DNA of 64,000 bases, from positions 2,046,001 to 2,110,000 of the forward strand of contig NZ_CP007542.1 in the NCBI RefSeq assembly GCF_000478825.2, in the 5' to 3' direction. The position numbers and the translations under genes are program-made. Below are positions 26,888-35,918 of the stretch, piece after piece. The DNA is from Synechocystis sp. PCC 6714. Its GTDB lineage: Bacteria; Cyanobacteriota; Cyanobacteriia; Cyanobacteriales; Microcystaceae. Position 1 is the first letter of the stretch, and each line of letters opens with the position of its first letter. A model generated the notes under the pieces. It was not told where the DNA came from and searched no databases. It saw nothing but the letters and a program-made list of their open reading frames with translations.

Positions 26888-27991
26888 TCAATATCCCACC
26901 GTGGCTGTGATGTGCCCTAGGGCTTGGCCCAATTTCTGGTTATCTGTCATTGTCCTTACTGCTATCCGGAAAAAACTATCCCCTAATTCTGGAAAGCTGA
27001 GGCAATCACGGATTAAAATTTGAAATTTAGTTAATAGTTCCCGCTGAATGGTAGAACCGGGAATAGCAGTTTTAACCAGCAAAAAATTAGCCTGACTTGG
27101 TAAAGGCCATAGCCCCGGCAAAGTCGTTAGGTCTTGTTGCAAGGCTTGCCGGGTAGAGGGTAACCATTGCCAAACCTGTTGACGAAATTCTTCCGTCTGT
27201 AAACTGGCGATCGCCGCCGCTTCGGCCAAAACATTAACTGGCCAGGGATCTCGCCAAGCTTGCCATTGGGTCAAAAGATCTGGGTGGGCCAGGGCATAAC
27301 CCAGGCGCAATCCGGGCAAACGGTAAAACTTTGTCAGAGAGCGGAGAATAATTAAATTAGGATGTGCCTCCAGGTGGGGTACCAAACTTTGCTCTTGCTC
27401 TGGGGGCAGAAAATCCATAAAAGCTTCGTCCAATAACACCCATTGATAGTGGGGCAGGAGAGCAAGAATTTCCTCTTTCGCCAGGAGGGCACCGGAGGGA
27501 TTATGGGGATTATTGAGAATTAAACCCCGTCTTTGCCGCTGGGTAACAATGGCATCAGGGATATTAGGCGGCGATCGCAATTTTTGCCAAGGCCAGGGCT
27601 GATCAACCTGCCAGGGAATAGTTTCTAGTTTGGCTCCTGCTCCCCGCCAACTGCGGTCATAGTCTCCAAAAGCTGGGGTGATTACATAGGTACAGTCTAA
27701 ATTCGCAAAGGTGCGCCCCGCTAATGTTAACAATTCCGCTGAACCGTTGCCCGGCAACACCCAATCCATCGGTAACTGATGATAATCGGCGATCGCCTGA
27801 CGGAGGAGTGAATATTCGGGGTCAGGATAATGATGTAGGGCAGGTAAAGCCGACTCAATGGCGGCTAGGACAGAGGAGGGAGGCCCCAAAGGATTAATAC
27901 TGGCGGAAAAATCTAGTAAAGAAAAAGCTGGACAGCCTGCCATCTGCGCTGCCCAACCCAAATTACCACCGTGGTGGGGTCGCTCAAACAA
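26888..27991 (-). CDS. cobD: PLP-dependent aminotransferase of the CobD/HisC type
   Basis: A class I/II fold PLP enzyme. The N-terminus FERPHHGGNLGWAAQMAG followed by LLDFSASINPLGPP is typical of threonine-phosphate decarboxylase (CobD/CobC), which makes the aminopropanol-phosphate linker of cobalamin. The PLP lysine is in SLTKFYRLPGLRLGY, and ILNNPHNPSGAL and LLDEAFMDF are the pyridoxal-pocket motifs. It could equally be annotated histidinol-phosphate aminotransferase; the N-terminus argues for CobD. It ends the minus-strand pair hup-cobD, 14 bp after HU. Confidence 0.8.
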   Translation of the reverse strand: MFERPHHGGNLGWAAQMAGCPAFSLLDFSASINPLGPPSSVLAAIESALPALHHYPDPEYSLLRQAIADYHQLPMDWVLPGNGSAELLTLAGRTFANLDCTYVITPAFGDYDRSWRGAGAKLETIPWQVDQPWPWQKLRSPPNIPDAIVTQRQRRGLILNNPHNPSGALLAKEEILALLPHYQWVLLDEAFMDFLPPEQEQSLVPHLEAHPNLIILRSLTKFYRLPGLRLGYALAHPDLLTQWQAWRDPWPVNVLAEAAAIASLQTEEFRQQVWQWLPSTRQALQQDLTTLPGLWPLPSQANFLLVKTAIPGSTIQRELLTKFQILIRDCLSFPELGDSFFRIAVRTMTDNQKLGQALGHITATVGY

Positions 27992-28004
27992 AGGTCAGTG
28001 GCAA

Positions 28005-28307
28005 TTATTTTTTCTCAGGAGCAACTTTATCTTTGAACATTTTGCCTGCGGAGAAAGCTGGCACCTTAGTGGCTGGAATGAGCATTTTGTCCCCGGTTTT
28101 GGGGTTGCGGCCTTCCCGTTCCTTCCGTTCCCTGGCTTCAAAGGAACCAAAGCCCACCAGGGTCACTTTTTCCCCTTCGGCCACCACTTCCATGATGCAA
28201 TCAATGGCGGCTGAAATTACCGCATCTACCTCCTTTTTAGTGATGCTTTCCCCCAGTTGCTCCTTTGCTTTGTCTGTGACCGCATGGACTAATTCGCCTT
28301 TATTCAT
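28005..28307 (-). CDS. hup: DNA-binding protein HU
   Basis: A 100-residue nucleoid protein. It starts MNKGELVHAVTDKAKEQL at the ATG at 28307, preceded by AAGGAGA. The family signature GFGSFEARERKEREGRNPKTG lies at about residues 52-72, and PAFSAGKMFKDKV closes the arm domain. The open frame to 28412 adds a non-homologous leader. It dimerises and bends DNA. The region upstream (28308-28597, 290 bp) presumably holds its promoter. Confidence 0.97.
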   Translation of the reverse strand: MNKGELVHAVTDKAKEQLGESITKKEVDAVISAAIDCIMEVVAEGEKVTLVGFGSFEARERKEREGRNPKTGDKMLIPATKVPAFSAGKMFKDKVAPEKK

Positions 28308-28597
28308 CTGAAAAAATCTCCTTGAGAGTGAGTTTGTTGGAATAGACTCATTTTTTAGGCATTTTCTCCCCATAACAGGGTCATTGGGAGGATCCACAGC
28401 CTGGATCGACACAGAAATTTGGCATTAAAAATCCCTGAAATCCCCGCAGACTGGCTGTTTCACTGCCTTATTCTATGCACAAAGTGTGGAAGTAGGATCA
28501 CTTTTCCCCACGAATTTTTGCAGTTTTTAGGGATTTTGTCACAATCCTTTACGAAAAATCGGGCTTTTATTCTCCCCAGTCTGCCCAGGGGTAAAAG

Positions 28598-29449
28598 TCA
28601 CCCTAACTCAAAGGATGTAACCCCGTAAATTTTTTCCAGGGCGATGGGGGGAGCTTGCCCGGTGTACATTCGAGCGGTTTCAAAAACCATTTGCAGGGAA
28701 TACTTAGCTGCTAGGGCGATCGCCCCTTGGTTAGGTTCAGGCACATCTAGGTAAATAACTGCTCCTGGTTCAGGATTTGCTTTGAGGGCCAAAAAGAGGG
28801 TTTCCGCCACCCCCGGAGTATCGGCAAACAGGGGACCAATTTTGTAACCTACCCGACAGGGCCGCACCACCCCGTAACCCCGTAAAATTCCATTTTCCCC
28901 ATAGGCGATCGCCTGATGCCCCCGTTGATGACACCACGTTCGTAAAAATTCTTCCCTGGGGGCAGAAAAACATTGCCCGTCATAGGTCAGTACGTTTTTC
29001 CAAGCAATGGTATGCAGCGGGACTAAATGGGGAGACGGAGGAGCCTCCCCACCGGTAACACCCTGGTAACGAATGTTGCGGTAGGCCAGATGAAAACCGG
29101 ATTTTTGATAATTGGCCTGTTGAGCCAAAACTCCGTCCAAACCGATATTGCAACCCTGTAGATAAGCCATAGCTTTTTGCCAAATTTGCCAACCGTAGCC
29201 CTGGCTTCGATACTCTGGTTTGACAATGTAAAAACCGATAAAACCAAATTCCTCGTTGTATTTCACCGCCGAAATAGTGGCAATGGGTTCTCCGTCCAAT
29301 AAACCCAACAAAAATCCCTGGCGATCGCCTTGGTAAAAACAGTCCGCATCTTGACAACCGGGATTCCAACCCTCTGCGGCGGCCCAATCCAACGCTAAAG
29401 CAATCTCCGCTTCAGCCATAGTTCTGATTAAGTATTTCTGCTCAGCCAT
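28598..29449 (-). CDS. GNAT family N-acetyltransferase with a second C-terminal domain
   Basis: A 283-residue two-domain acetyltransferase. The first GNAT domain has the acetyl-CoA loop YIVKPEYRSQGYGWQIWQKAM near residue 73-93 and a preceding ATISAVKYNEEFGFIGFYIV strand. The second half (about 150-283) is a GNAT_acetyltr_2-like or YitH-type domain with YGVVRPCRVGYKIGPLFAD. The substrate is unknown. It is divergent from the GH57 gene. Confidence 0.8.
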   Translation of the reverse strand: MAEQKYLIRTMAEAEIALALDWAAAEGWNPGCQDADCFYQGDRQGFLLGLLDGEPIATISAVKYNEEFGFIGFYIVKPEYRSQGYGWQIWQKAMAYLQGCNIGLDGVLAQQANYQKSGFHLAYRNIRYQGVTGGEAPPSPHLVPLHTIAWKNVLTYDGQCFSAPREEFLRTWCHQRGHQAIAYGENGILRGYGVVRPCRVGYKIGPLFADTPGVAETLFLALKANPEPGAVIYLDVPEPNQGAIALAAKYSLQMVFETARMYTGQAPPIALEKIYGVTSFELG

Positions 29450-29630
29450 TGTATTTAGTCACTGTTAATTTCAACTAATTTCAACGTTTGTTGACTTGGT
29501 AAAGGGAATTGTAACTAATGGAGAAACCGCCCCAATGCTAGCATTAGCTTGGATTGTCCATAGATTTTAATCAATTGAAAACCTCGAATCTTAACAATCA
29601 TTAACTTACTCACCCTGGGAGAAACTGCCG

Positions 29631-31100
29631 ATGGTATCGATCGCCGAACGGAAAAAATTAGAACTGCCTCCCATTGCGGGCCAAGAAGCGGAAATATTAG
29701 CGGTGGCCAATGACAACAAGCCGGTATTTTTGGAGCAGACAAATTTACGGCTAGAAGATTTGCAATCAGCCTGTGCCTGTGCTTTGCATATGCATCAACC
29801 TACCATTCCCGCTGGGCAAGATGGGGCATTGATTTCCAATCTGCAGTATATGTTTGAGCACCCTGGGGAAGGGGATAACCACAATGCTGAACCCTTTGCC
29901 TGGTGCTACCGTCGGTTGGGGGAAATGATTCCCCGCTTGGTGGCGGAAGGTTGCAATCCCCGTATTATGTTGGACTACTCCGGCAACCTGCTCTGGGCCT
30001 TTCAGCAAATGGGCCGCAACGATATTCTAGATAACCTCAAACGGTTAGCCTGTGATGCCCAATATCAACCCTACGTGGAATGGTTGGGAACCATGTGGAG
30101 CCATGCGGTGGCCCCCTCCACCCCTATCCCAGATTTGAAGTTACACATATTGGCTTGGCAACAGCATTTTGCCGATATTTTTGGTGCCGAAGCTCTGCAA
30201 CGGGTGAAGGGTTTCTCGCCCCCGGAAATGCATTTGCCCAACCATCCTGACACCTTATTTGAATATGTTAAAGCCCTAAAAGAATGCGGTTACCGTTGGT
30301 TAATGGTGCAAGAACATTCCGTGGAAAACCTCGATGGTAGCGGCCTTTCTGGTGATCAAAAATATATACCCAACCGTTTAGTGGCCCGTAATTCCCGGGG
30401 AGAAACAGTCAGCATTGTTGCCCTAATCAAAACCCAGGGTTCTGACACCAAATTGGTGGCCCAAATGCAACCCTATTACGAGGCTTTGGGCCGGGGTAAG
30501 CAGCCCGTGGGCAACCATCAAATTCCGGCCTGTGTGACCCAGATAGCCGACGGGGAAAATGGTGGGGTAATGATGAATGAATTTCCCCCTGCCTATGAAC
30601 AAGCCACCCGCAAAATGGCAGAAAATGGAGGTAAGTCGGGCACAGTGGCCATTAATGGCACGGAATACTTAGAACTGCTGGAAGCGGCCGGCGTGCAGAA
30701 ATCCGATTTTCCCCCTATTCAAGCCATCCAGCAACATAAAATTTGGCAACGGGTTAACCCCGAATCCCCCAGCCATGAACAGGTGGAAGCGGCGATCGCC
30801 GACCTCAAGGCCACCGACCATCAATTCACCATGGATGGAGCATCCTGGACCAATGATTTAAGTTGGGTACAGGGCTATGAAAATGTGCTCGAACCGATGA
30901 ACCAACTCAGTGCTAAATTCCACCAAAAATTTGATCGCCTGGTGGCGGAAGATCCCAGGGTGACCCAGCGGGAGGATTATCAAAACGCCCTGCTGTACCT
31001 ATTACTGGTGGAAACCAGTTGCTTCCGTTATTGGGGCCAAGGCACCTGGACGGAATATGCCCGGGAATTGTATCGTCGGGGGGAGGCTGCTTTAGCCTAA
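29631..31100 (+). CDS. Glycoside hydrolase family 57 protein
   Basis: A 489-residue cytoplasmic member of the GH57 superfamily (alpha-amylase, branching enzyme and related activities). The start of the catalytic barrel is ALHMHQPTIPAG near residue 52 (family motif HQP), and LHILAWQQHFADIFG and VKGFSPPEMHLPN in the middle carry the nucleophile-region glutamate. The substrate and actual reaction are not clear from the sequence. recQ follows on the same strand. Confidence 0.8.
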   Translation: MVSIAERKKLELPPIAGQEAEILAVANDNKPVFLEQTNLRLEDLQSACACALHMHQPTIPAGQDGALISNLQYMFEHPGEGDNHNAEPFAWCYRRLGEMIPRLVAEGCNPRIMLDYSGNLLWAFQQMGRNDILDNLKRLACDAQYQPYVEWLGTMWSHAVAPSTPIPDLKLHILAWQQHFADIFGAEALQRVKGFSPPEMHLPNHPDTLFEYVKALKECGYRWLMVQEHSVENLDGSGLSGDQKYIPNRLVARNSRGETVSIVALIKTQGSDTKLVAQMQPYYEALGRGKQPVGNHQIPACVTQIADGENGGVMMNEFPPAYEQATRKMAENGGKSGTVAINGTEYLELLEAAGVQKSDFPPIQAIQQHKIWQRVNPESPSHEQVEAAIADLKATDHQFTMDGASWTNDLSWVQGYENVLEPMNQLSAKFHQKFDRLVAEDPRVTQREDYQNALLYLLLVETSCFRYWGQGTWTEYARELYRRGEAALA

Positions 31101-31205
31101 TTTTTTCGATTAATGGGGGGTAATCCATCGGCCCTGGACAGGGTTGCAACAAGACCTGCGCCAATGTTCGAATCCCCCGGTAAATCCCTAGCTCCATTGC
31201 TCGCC

Positions 31206-32642
31206 ATGGCCGATCGCCAATTACTGGAAGATGCCCTCCGTCGAATTTGGGGTTATGACCACTTTCGTTATCCCCAGAGAGAAGTAATTGATTGTCTATT
31301 GGCCGGGCAGGACTGCCTGGTGGTACTACCCACCGGAGGGGGAAAGTCCATTTGCTTTCAACTACCCGCATTACTAAGGGAGGGCCTAACCCTGGTGGTT
31401 TCGCCGTTGGTAGCCCTCATGGAAAACCAGGTGCAAAGTTTACGGAGGCACAATCTGCCCGCCGCCTGTCTCCATAGCCAACTGAGTCGCCCGGAAAGAA
31501 AACAGGTATTGCACCAGTTGGGCCAACAAAAACTAAAGCTTCTTTACCTTTCCCCGGAAACATTGCTGAGTGAGCCGGTCTGGAATTTACTCCGACAGCC
31601 CCAGGTAAAGTTACAGGGTTTAATGCTCGATGAAGCCCATTGCTTAGTGCAGTGGGGAGATAGTTTTCGCCCCGCCTACCGTCGTTTGGGAGCCCTGCGT
31701 CGAGGATTAGGGCAAAACAAAGGAGAAATTCCCCTGGCCGCCTTCACCGCCACAGCCGATCGTCAGCAACAGGATTTAATCATAGCGGGATTAAATTTAC
31801 GATCGCCAAAATGTTTTCAGGTCAGCCCCTATCGCCCCCAACTGCAACTGAAAGTCAAAACTGTACTGAGTGAATATTGCCGACGGCAACAACTGCGGCG
31901 TTTTTTGCTCAAGCATCTCCAGGAAACTGGTTTAATCTATGTCCGTACCCGCACCAAGGCCATCAGCCTAGCCCAATGGTTGCAGGAAAGGGGGTTCGAC
32001 ACAGAGGCCTACCACGGCGGTTTAGGGGCTCACCAGCGGCGACAGTTAGAACAGAAATGGCTGACGGGCAAAATTGCTTCGGTGGTTTGTACGAACGCCT
32101 TTGGACTGGGCATAGACAAACCCGATACCCGTTGGATATTGCATTACCAAGCCCCCCTAATGTTGATGGATTATCTCCAGGAAGTGGGGCGGGCCGGTCG
32201 GGATTTACAACCAGCAGAATGCCTAGCCCTAATCAGTGAACCCACCGGTTGGTTAGACTCCGGCGATCACCAATTGCGTCAATATTTTCTGGCTCAGGCC
32301 AACAAACATCTCCAACGAGCACAAGTCTTGGGCAAGCAAATTCCCGTCCAAGGAAACTTAATAGCATTAAAACCCCATTTTCCCGACCTAGAAATGGCTT
32401 TGGCATGGCTTCATCGTCAGAGACGTTTGCACTGGCTGGATCCCTTTAACTACCACATTTCCTCTGGCAATAACCAGACAAATCCCCTAGAGGAACTTAA
32501 AAGTCAGTACCACCTTATGGAGCAATACCTAACCAGTGGCCGTTGCCGTTGGCAAACAATTTTGGCGGCTTTTGGTGATGATTCTCCAATGGCACAGCAA
32601 CCCTGTGGCACTTGCGATAATTGTTTAGCCAAACGTCGATAG
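31206..32642 (+). CDS. recQ: RecQ-type ATP-dependent DNA helicase, short form
   Basis: A superfamily 2 helicase that unwinds recombination intermediates. It carries Walker A LPTGGGKSIC (TGGGKS at 43-48), DEAH in LMLDEAHCLVQWG, motif III AFTATAD, motif VI QEVGRAGRD, and the zinc-binding cysteines CGTCDNC at the extreme C-terminus. It stops at the zinc site, so the winged-helix and HRDC domains of full RecQ are missing. Starts are possible at 31113, 31164 or 31206; none has a good ribosome site. A decayed recQ piece lies 0.8 kb downstream. Confidence 0.88.
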   Translation: MADRQLLEDALRRIWGYDHFRYPQREVIDCLLAGQDCLVVLPTGGGKSICFQLPALLREGLTLVVSPLVALMENQVQSLRRHNLPAACLHSQLSRPERKQVLHQLGQQKLKLLYLSPETLLSEPVWNLLRQPQVKLQGLMLDEAHCLVQWGDSFRPAYRRLGALRRGLGQNKGEIPLAAFTATADRQQQDLIIAGLNLRSPKCFQVSPYRPQLQLKVKTVLSEYCRRQQLRRFLLKHLQETGLIYVRTRTKAISLAQWLQERGFDTEAYHGGLGAHQRRQLEQKWLTGKIASVVCTNAFGLGIDKPDTRWILHYQAPLMLMDYLQEVGRAGRDLQPAECLALISEPTGWLDSGDHQLRQYFLAQANKHLQRAQVLGKQIPVQGNLIALKPHFPDLEMALAWLHRQRRLHWLDPFNYHISSGNNQTNPLEELKSQYHLMEQYLTSGRCRWQTILAAFGDDSPMAQQPCGTCDNCLAKRR

Positions 32643-32778
32643 TTTAAACGAAATAAAGTTAAATAAATTTTGTAGAAAGAGCATTAATATAAAAAACTGT
32701 GAATTTTTGAGAATTTAGGGGAATTTCAAGCAAATAAGTGCTAGTATCAGTCCAATTTTGAATGGAAGACTAAATTAA

Positions 32779-33249
32779 ATGGTTTTAGGTCAGGATAAAT
32801 GCAATGCAACGGGCAAATTTTTCAGTCCTCAAAAACGAATAAGTCATCTTTCACTGATTTTTCTACCGATTATTTCTGTTCTTACAACGGGAGTTTTCGA
32901 CTCTGTTGGTGCGGCTCCGTTCAATGGCTGTAATGGTTCTGATTGTGTACAACATAATTTACAGACCCAGACAGTTTGCATTCAAGTGGGAACAGAATCT
33001 GCTCCCAATGCACCGGTAGGGCCAGGGCCGGGCTGGGCAAAAGGACTAAATACGGAGATTGATCAAAGTATTCTGAAAGGTAATGTGGTTGCCTACAAAA
33101 TACAGTGGTCTAGTGGATGGTCAGGGTGGTTTGTAACTGGGGTCAATGATTTGGATATAAAATTCAATACTGATTCGGGTAATATGCGGCGAATGTGGTC
33201 TTATTTCACGGATCACCGACACCTTTATATTCTCTGTAAACAGGCTTAA
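32779..33249 (+). CDS. Hypothetical exported protein
   Basis: A 156-residue protein that I do not recognise. A long basic N-terminus and hydrophobic stretch SLIFLPIISVLTTGVF with GAAPF suggest a signal peptide cut near residue 46. The mature part holds three Cys (two near CNGSDC and one in CIQV) and a C-terminal CKQA, so disulfides are plausible. It has a Trp-rich centre, IQWSSGWSGWFVTGVNDLD. The gene is AT-rich and lies in a region with debris, so lateral gain is plausible. Confidence 0.5.
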   Translation: MVLGQDKCNATGKFFSPQKRISHLSLIFLPIISVLTTGVFDSVGAAPFNGCNGSDCVQHNLQTQTVCIQVGTESAPNAPVGPGPGWAKGLNTEIDQSILKGNVVAYKIQWSSGWSGWFVTGVNDLDIKFNTDSGNMRRMWSYFTDHRHLYILCKQA

Positions 33250-33283
33250 ATTCGGGCAGTTATTCGTCTTTTCTCATTGCACC

Positions 33284-33379
33284 ATGGTTAGTCGGCCCCC
33301 AGTAAGCATTATTATCCGCGCCTACCGATCTGAAAGCACCATTACCCTAGCTCTCCACAATGTGCCGAAACACACCTAA
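33284..33379 (+). pseudogene. Possible N-terminal remnant of a GT2 glycosyltransferase
   Basis: A 31-codon frame reads MVSRPPVSIIIRAYRSESTI and then TLALHNV before a stop. The block PVSIIIRAYxSExxI is the usual first strand of a GT2 glycosyltransferase. No DDGS motif or other downstream domain follows. Coding remnant or coincidence cannot be separated by eye. Confidence 0.3.
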
Positions 33380-33404
33380 GACCACTAGCAGGTGGCCATG
33401 GGGC

Positions 33405-33680
33405 GGATTATCTGGAACCGCTGGGCCGATAGGACATTGACGACCCCAGGCTAAAACAAATTTTTATCGATGGTACTAGCCAGGGTAAAACAATCGCCAA
33501 TTGCGTCAATATTTATTAGCCTAGGGCCAGCAGATATAGTTAATTTAATTGAGAGTAAGACACTTACCAGCGCTAAAAGCGTCATTGGTAAAGACCTTAG
33601 TCGTCTCAATCTTACTTTGATTGACTATATCTCCAACGGGCATAAACTTTGAGCAAACAAACCTCGCCCAAGGATATAGG
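33405..33680 (+). pseudogene. Decayed 3' fragment of a recQ-like gene, split by a repeat element
   Basis: DNA at 33495-33534 and 33630-33678 aligns with the intact recQ at about 32268-32355: CCAATTGCGTCAATATTT is identical, ATCTCCAACG is identical, and CCAAGGA ends the match. One base is gained (a frameshift), and two stop codons are present. The alignment is continuous when the 91-bp element at 33537-33627 and one TA are removed. A weaker match may extend left to GATTATCT at 33406. It is a dead relic of a second recQ or of an older duplication. Confidence 0.75.
33537..33627 (+). repeat. MITE-like 91-bp element, copy 2
   Basis: The same 91-bp unit as at 5442-5532, starting TAGTTAATTTAATTG and ending TTTGATTGACTA, with TA on both sides (33535-33536 and 33628-33629). 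The flanks join into an unbroken recQ-like sequence once the unit and one TA are removed, which shows it was inserted at a TA site with duplication of the TA. Confidence 0.88.
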
Positions 33681-33708
33681 TTCCAAGGGCGATATGTAAC
33701 TCTCTGCC

Positions 33709-34764
33709 CTAGGCTAGGGCGGCAACTTTTGGCCAACGTCCCACGGTTTCACCAATGACGGCCAACTGAGCCATGGTCTCATCAAAACGATCAGGGGTCA
33801 GGGATTGGGGACCATCGGACATGGCTTTAGCTGGATTGGGGTGTACTTCAATCATCAGGGAATCGGTACCGGCGGCGATCGCCGCCATGGCCATGGAGGG
33901 CACATACTCGGACTTGCCAGTGCCGTGGCTGGGGTCAATCATGATGGGCAAATGGGTGAGGGAGCGCAGAACAGGCAACACCGACAAATCTAGGCAATTG
34001 CGAGTGTAATGGCTGTCAAAGGTGCGAATACCCCGTTCACAGAGAATTACATTAGGATTACCCGCCGCTAAAATGTATTCCGCCGCCATCAACCATTCAT
34101 CAATGGTGGCTGCCATACCCCGCTTGAGCAGCACTGGCTTATCCTGGGCTCCTACCTTTTTCAACATGGAGAAGTTTTGCATATTGCGGGCTCCCACCTG
34201 GATTACGTCCGCCACTTCCGCAATAATTTCCAAATCCGCCGCATCCATCACTTCGGTGATAATGCCCAGCCCTGTGGCCTCCTTAGCTGCCGCCAATAAA
34301 CCTAAAGCACTTTCCCCATGGCCTTGGAAAGCGTAGGGAGAAGTACGGGGTTTGAAGGCACCGCCCCGTAAAAACTGAGCCCCAGCGGCCTTAACCCGAC
34401 GGGCCGTTTCCACAATCATAGTTTCGTTTTCCACTGAACAGGGTCCCGCTACCACCGCCACCGGATGGTTCCGGCCGATCGCCACTGGGCCTGCGGGGGT
34501 GGAGACAATTACTTCACTGTATTCCCCATGGCGGAAAGTCAAACTAGCCCGCTTGAATGGTTGCTCTACCCGCAACACATCTTCAATCCAGGGACTTACC
34601 TCTTGGATTTGCAATGGATCAAGTCCGGCTGTTTCCCCCACCAACCCCATCACAACTTTGTGCTTACCGACAATTTTTTCGGGGGTGAGGCCCCGTTCGG
34701 CAAACTCTTTACCAATGCGCTCAATTTCTATTTCTGGGGTGCCGACTTTCATGACGACGATCAT
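33709..34764 (-). CDS. aroF: 3-deoxy-7-phosphoheptulonate (DAHP) synthase, type I-beta
   Basis: Condenses phosphoenolpyruvate and erythrose 4-phosphate, the first step of the shikimate pathway. The first 70 residues form a ferredoxin-like regulatory domain (VMKVGTPEIEIERIGKEF), seen in Bacillus/Thermotoga-type enzymes. The catalytic barrel contains VVAGPCSVEN, GAQFLRGGAFKPRTSPYAFQG, LLKRGMAATIDEWL and IDPSHGTGK with metal ligands. Length 351 is normal. I recall this gene being labelled ccmA in Synechocystis; the sequence is clearly DAHP synthase. Confidence 0.95.
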   Translation of the reverse strand: MIVVMKVGTPEIEIERIGKEFAERGLTPEKIVGKHKVVMGLVGETAGLDPLQIQEVSPWIEDVLRVEQPFKRASLTFRHGEYSEVIVSTPAGPVAIGRNHPVAVVAGPCSVENETMIVETARRVKAAGAQFLRGGAFKPRTSPYAFQGHGESALGLLAAAKEATGLGIITEVMDAADLEIIAEVADVIQVGARNMQNFSMLKKVGAQDKPVLLKRGMAATIDEWLMAAEYILAAGNPNVILCERGIRTFDSHYTRNCLDLSVLPVLRSLTHLPIMIDPSHGTGKSEYVPSMAMAAIAAGTDSLMIEVHPNPAKAMSDGPQSLTPDRFDETMAQLAVIGETVGRWPKVAALA

Positions 34765-34978
34765 GACAAACTTCCTCTTGCGATAGGGTGAAACGGGGTG
34801 GGATTAAAAGCTCAGCTAAAGGTTTTACAACAAGTACGGCCTTGAAAAGCTGAGCTAATGCTAATAATTTTAACGAAATTATTTTTACCGGTAGGATTAG
34901 CCAACGGTGGTTGGGCAATTGTTAACTTTGTTGACGAAAATTTACAAAAATTCACGAATATTAAGCATCATTCAATAT

Positions 34979-35455
34979 TCAACGATCGCCATTGTCCTGG
35001 GCCGTTTGTTGGGCGTTGCGCCAGACGGCGATGGTACGACCGAGGTTGAGGCGAAATTCTGACCAGCCCCAGACACTGCCGGGTTCATCTTCCCAGGAGG
35101 TGGAGAAAATACCATAGCTAAGACCCACTACCCCCAGACCGAAGAACAGTAAGCTCACCGCAAACACCACATAGGTGGGGATCTCAAACCAGTCCCGGCT
35201 CACTACGAGGTAAAAAAGCACAAAGGACAACATCCCCAGCCCGGTGGGAATGCCGGAGAACAAGGCCATGCGTTTGACCATCCGCTGACTCACTACGGCG
35301 GGAATGCCACTGTCCGCTGAACGGCGGCTCTTTTTCTCTTTGGCGCCGCTGGTTTTATTGCTCGGTGCCGCCACTGAAGGGGGCTTTTTTTCAACCTTTT
35401 TCTTTTTGGATTTCCGCTCAAAAGGGAGGCGGTCTTGGTTGGTGGGGTCAGCCAT
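34979..35455 (-). CDS. PAM68-like photosystem II assembly protein
   Basis: A 158-residue thylakoid protein. The first 60 residues are Lys-rich and disordered (FERKSKKKKVEKKPPS), followed by GIPAVVSQRMVKRMALFSGIPTG, two membrane helices (about 68-88 and 98-120), and SWEDEPGSVWGWSEFRLNLGR. These are the PAM68 features; in plants and cyanobacteria it helps insert CP47 or early PSII intermediates. rpsO lies just upstream on the same strand. Confidence 0.9.
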   Translation of the reverse strand: MADPTNQDRLPFERKSKKKKVEKKPPSVAAPSNKTSGAKEKKSRRSADSGIPAVVSQRMVKRMALFSGIPTGLGMLSFVLFYLVVSRDWFEIPTYVVFAVSLLFFGLGVVGLSYGIFSTSWEDEPGSVWGWSEFRLNLGRTIAVWRNAQQTAQDNGDR

Positions 35456-35472
35456 GGAAAAAATAGAAAAAC

Positions 35473-35742
35473 TTAACGACGGATACCGAGGCGTTTGATC
35501 AGGGCTTGGTAACGTTCTGGTTCCCGGGCATTGATGAAGCTCAATAAACGCTTACGACGACCAATCATTTTCAGCAGGCCCCGACGGGAAGCGTGGTCTT
35601 TGGGGTTAGCTTTGAGGTGCCCTGTGAGCTGGGTAATTCTTTCTGTCAAGAAGGCTACTTGCAGATCAGCGGACCCAGTATCAGTCTCATGGGCTTGATA
35701 CTCGGTCATCAATTCTTGTTTACGGGTTTGGGTTAAGGACAT
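35473..35742 (-). CDS. rpsO: 30S ribosomal protein S15
   Basis: Binds 16S rRNA in the platform of the small subunit. The 89-residue protein begins MSLTQTRKQELMTEYQAHETD and contains QVAFLTERITQLTGHLKANPKDHASRRGL and GRRKRLLSFI. The open frame extends 60 codons further, but the ATG at 35742 gives the standard protein. PAM68 follows 17 bp downstream, probably co-transcribed. Confidence 0.97.
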   Translation of the reverse strand: MSLTQTRKQELMTEYQAHETDTGSADLQVAFLTERITQLTGHLKANPKDHASRRGLLKMIGRRKRLLSFINAREPERYQALIKRLGIRR

Positions 35743-35918
35743 AGTCTCTGTGGAAAAACCTAAGCTGTAGGATATTAGGCGATAAATTTCGTTGCAATCT
35801 CTTACTATATCACGTTTATCCAGGGTCTCCGTTTCCCCACTTTGGCGATCGCCAGGGAGGAAATTTCCCGCCAGTGCATAGGCCCTGGGCACCGTTGGAG
35901 GGGTAGGGTGGGTCAAAC

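Larger units (their letters stand above)
33250..33708. other. Debris region of 459 bp between the hypothetical gene and aroF
   Basis: No intact gene. It holds a possible GT2 N-terminal fragment, a decayed recQ piece, and a MITE-like element inserted in that piece (separate entries). Everything points to a region accumulating broken sequence. Confidence 0.75.
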
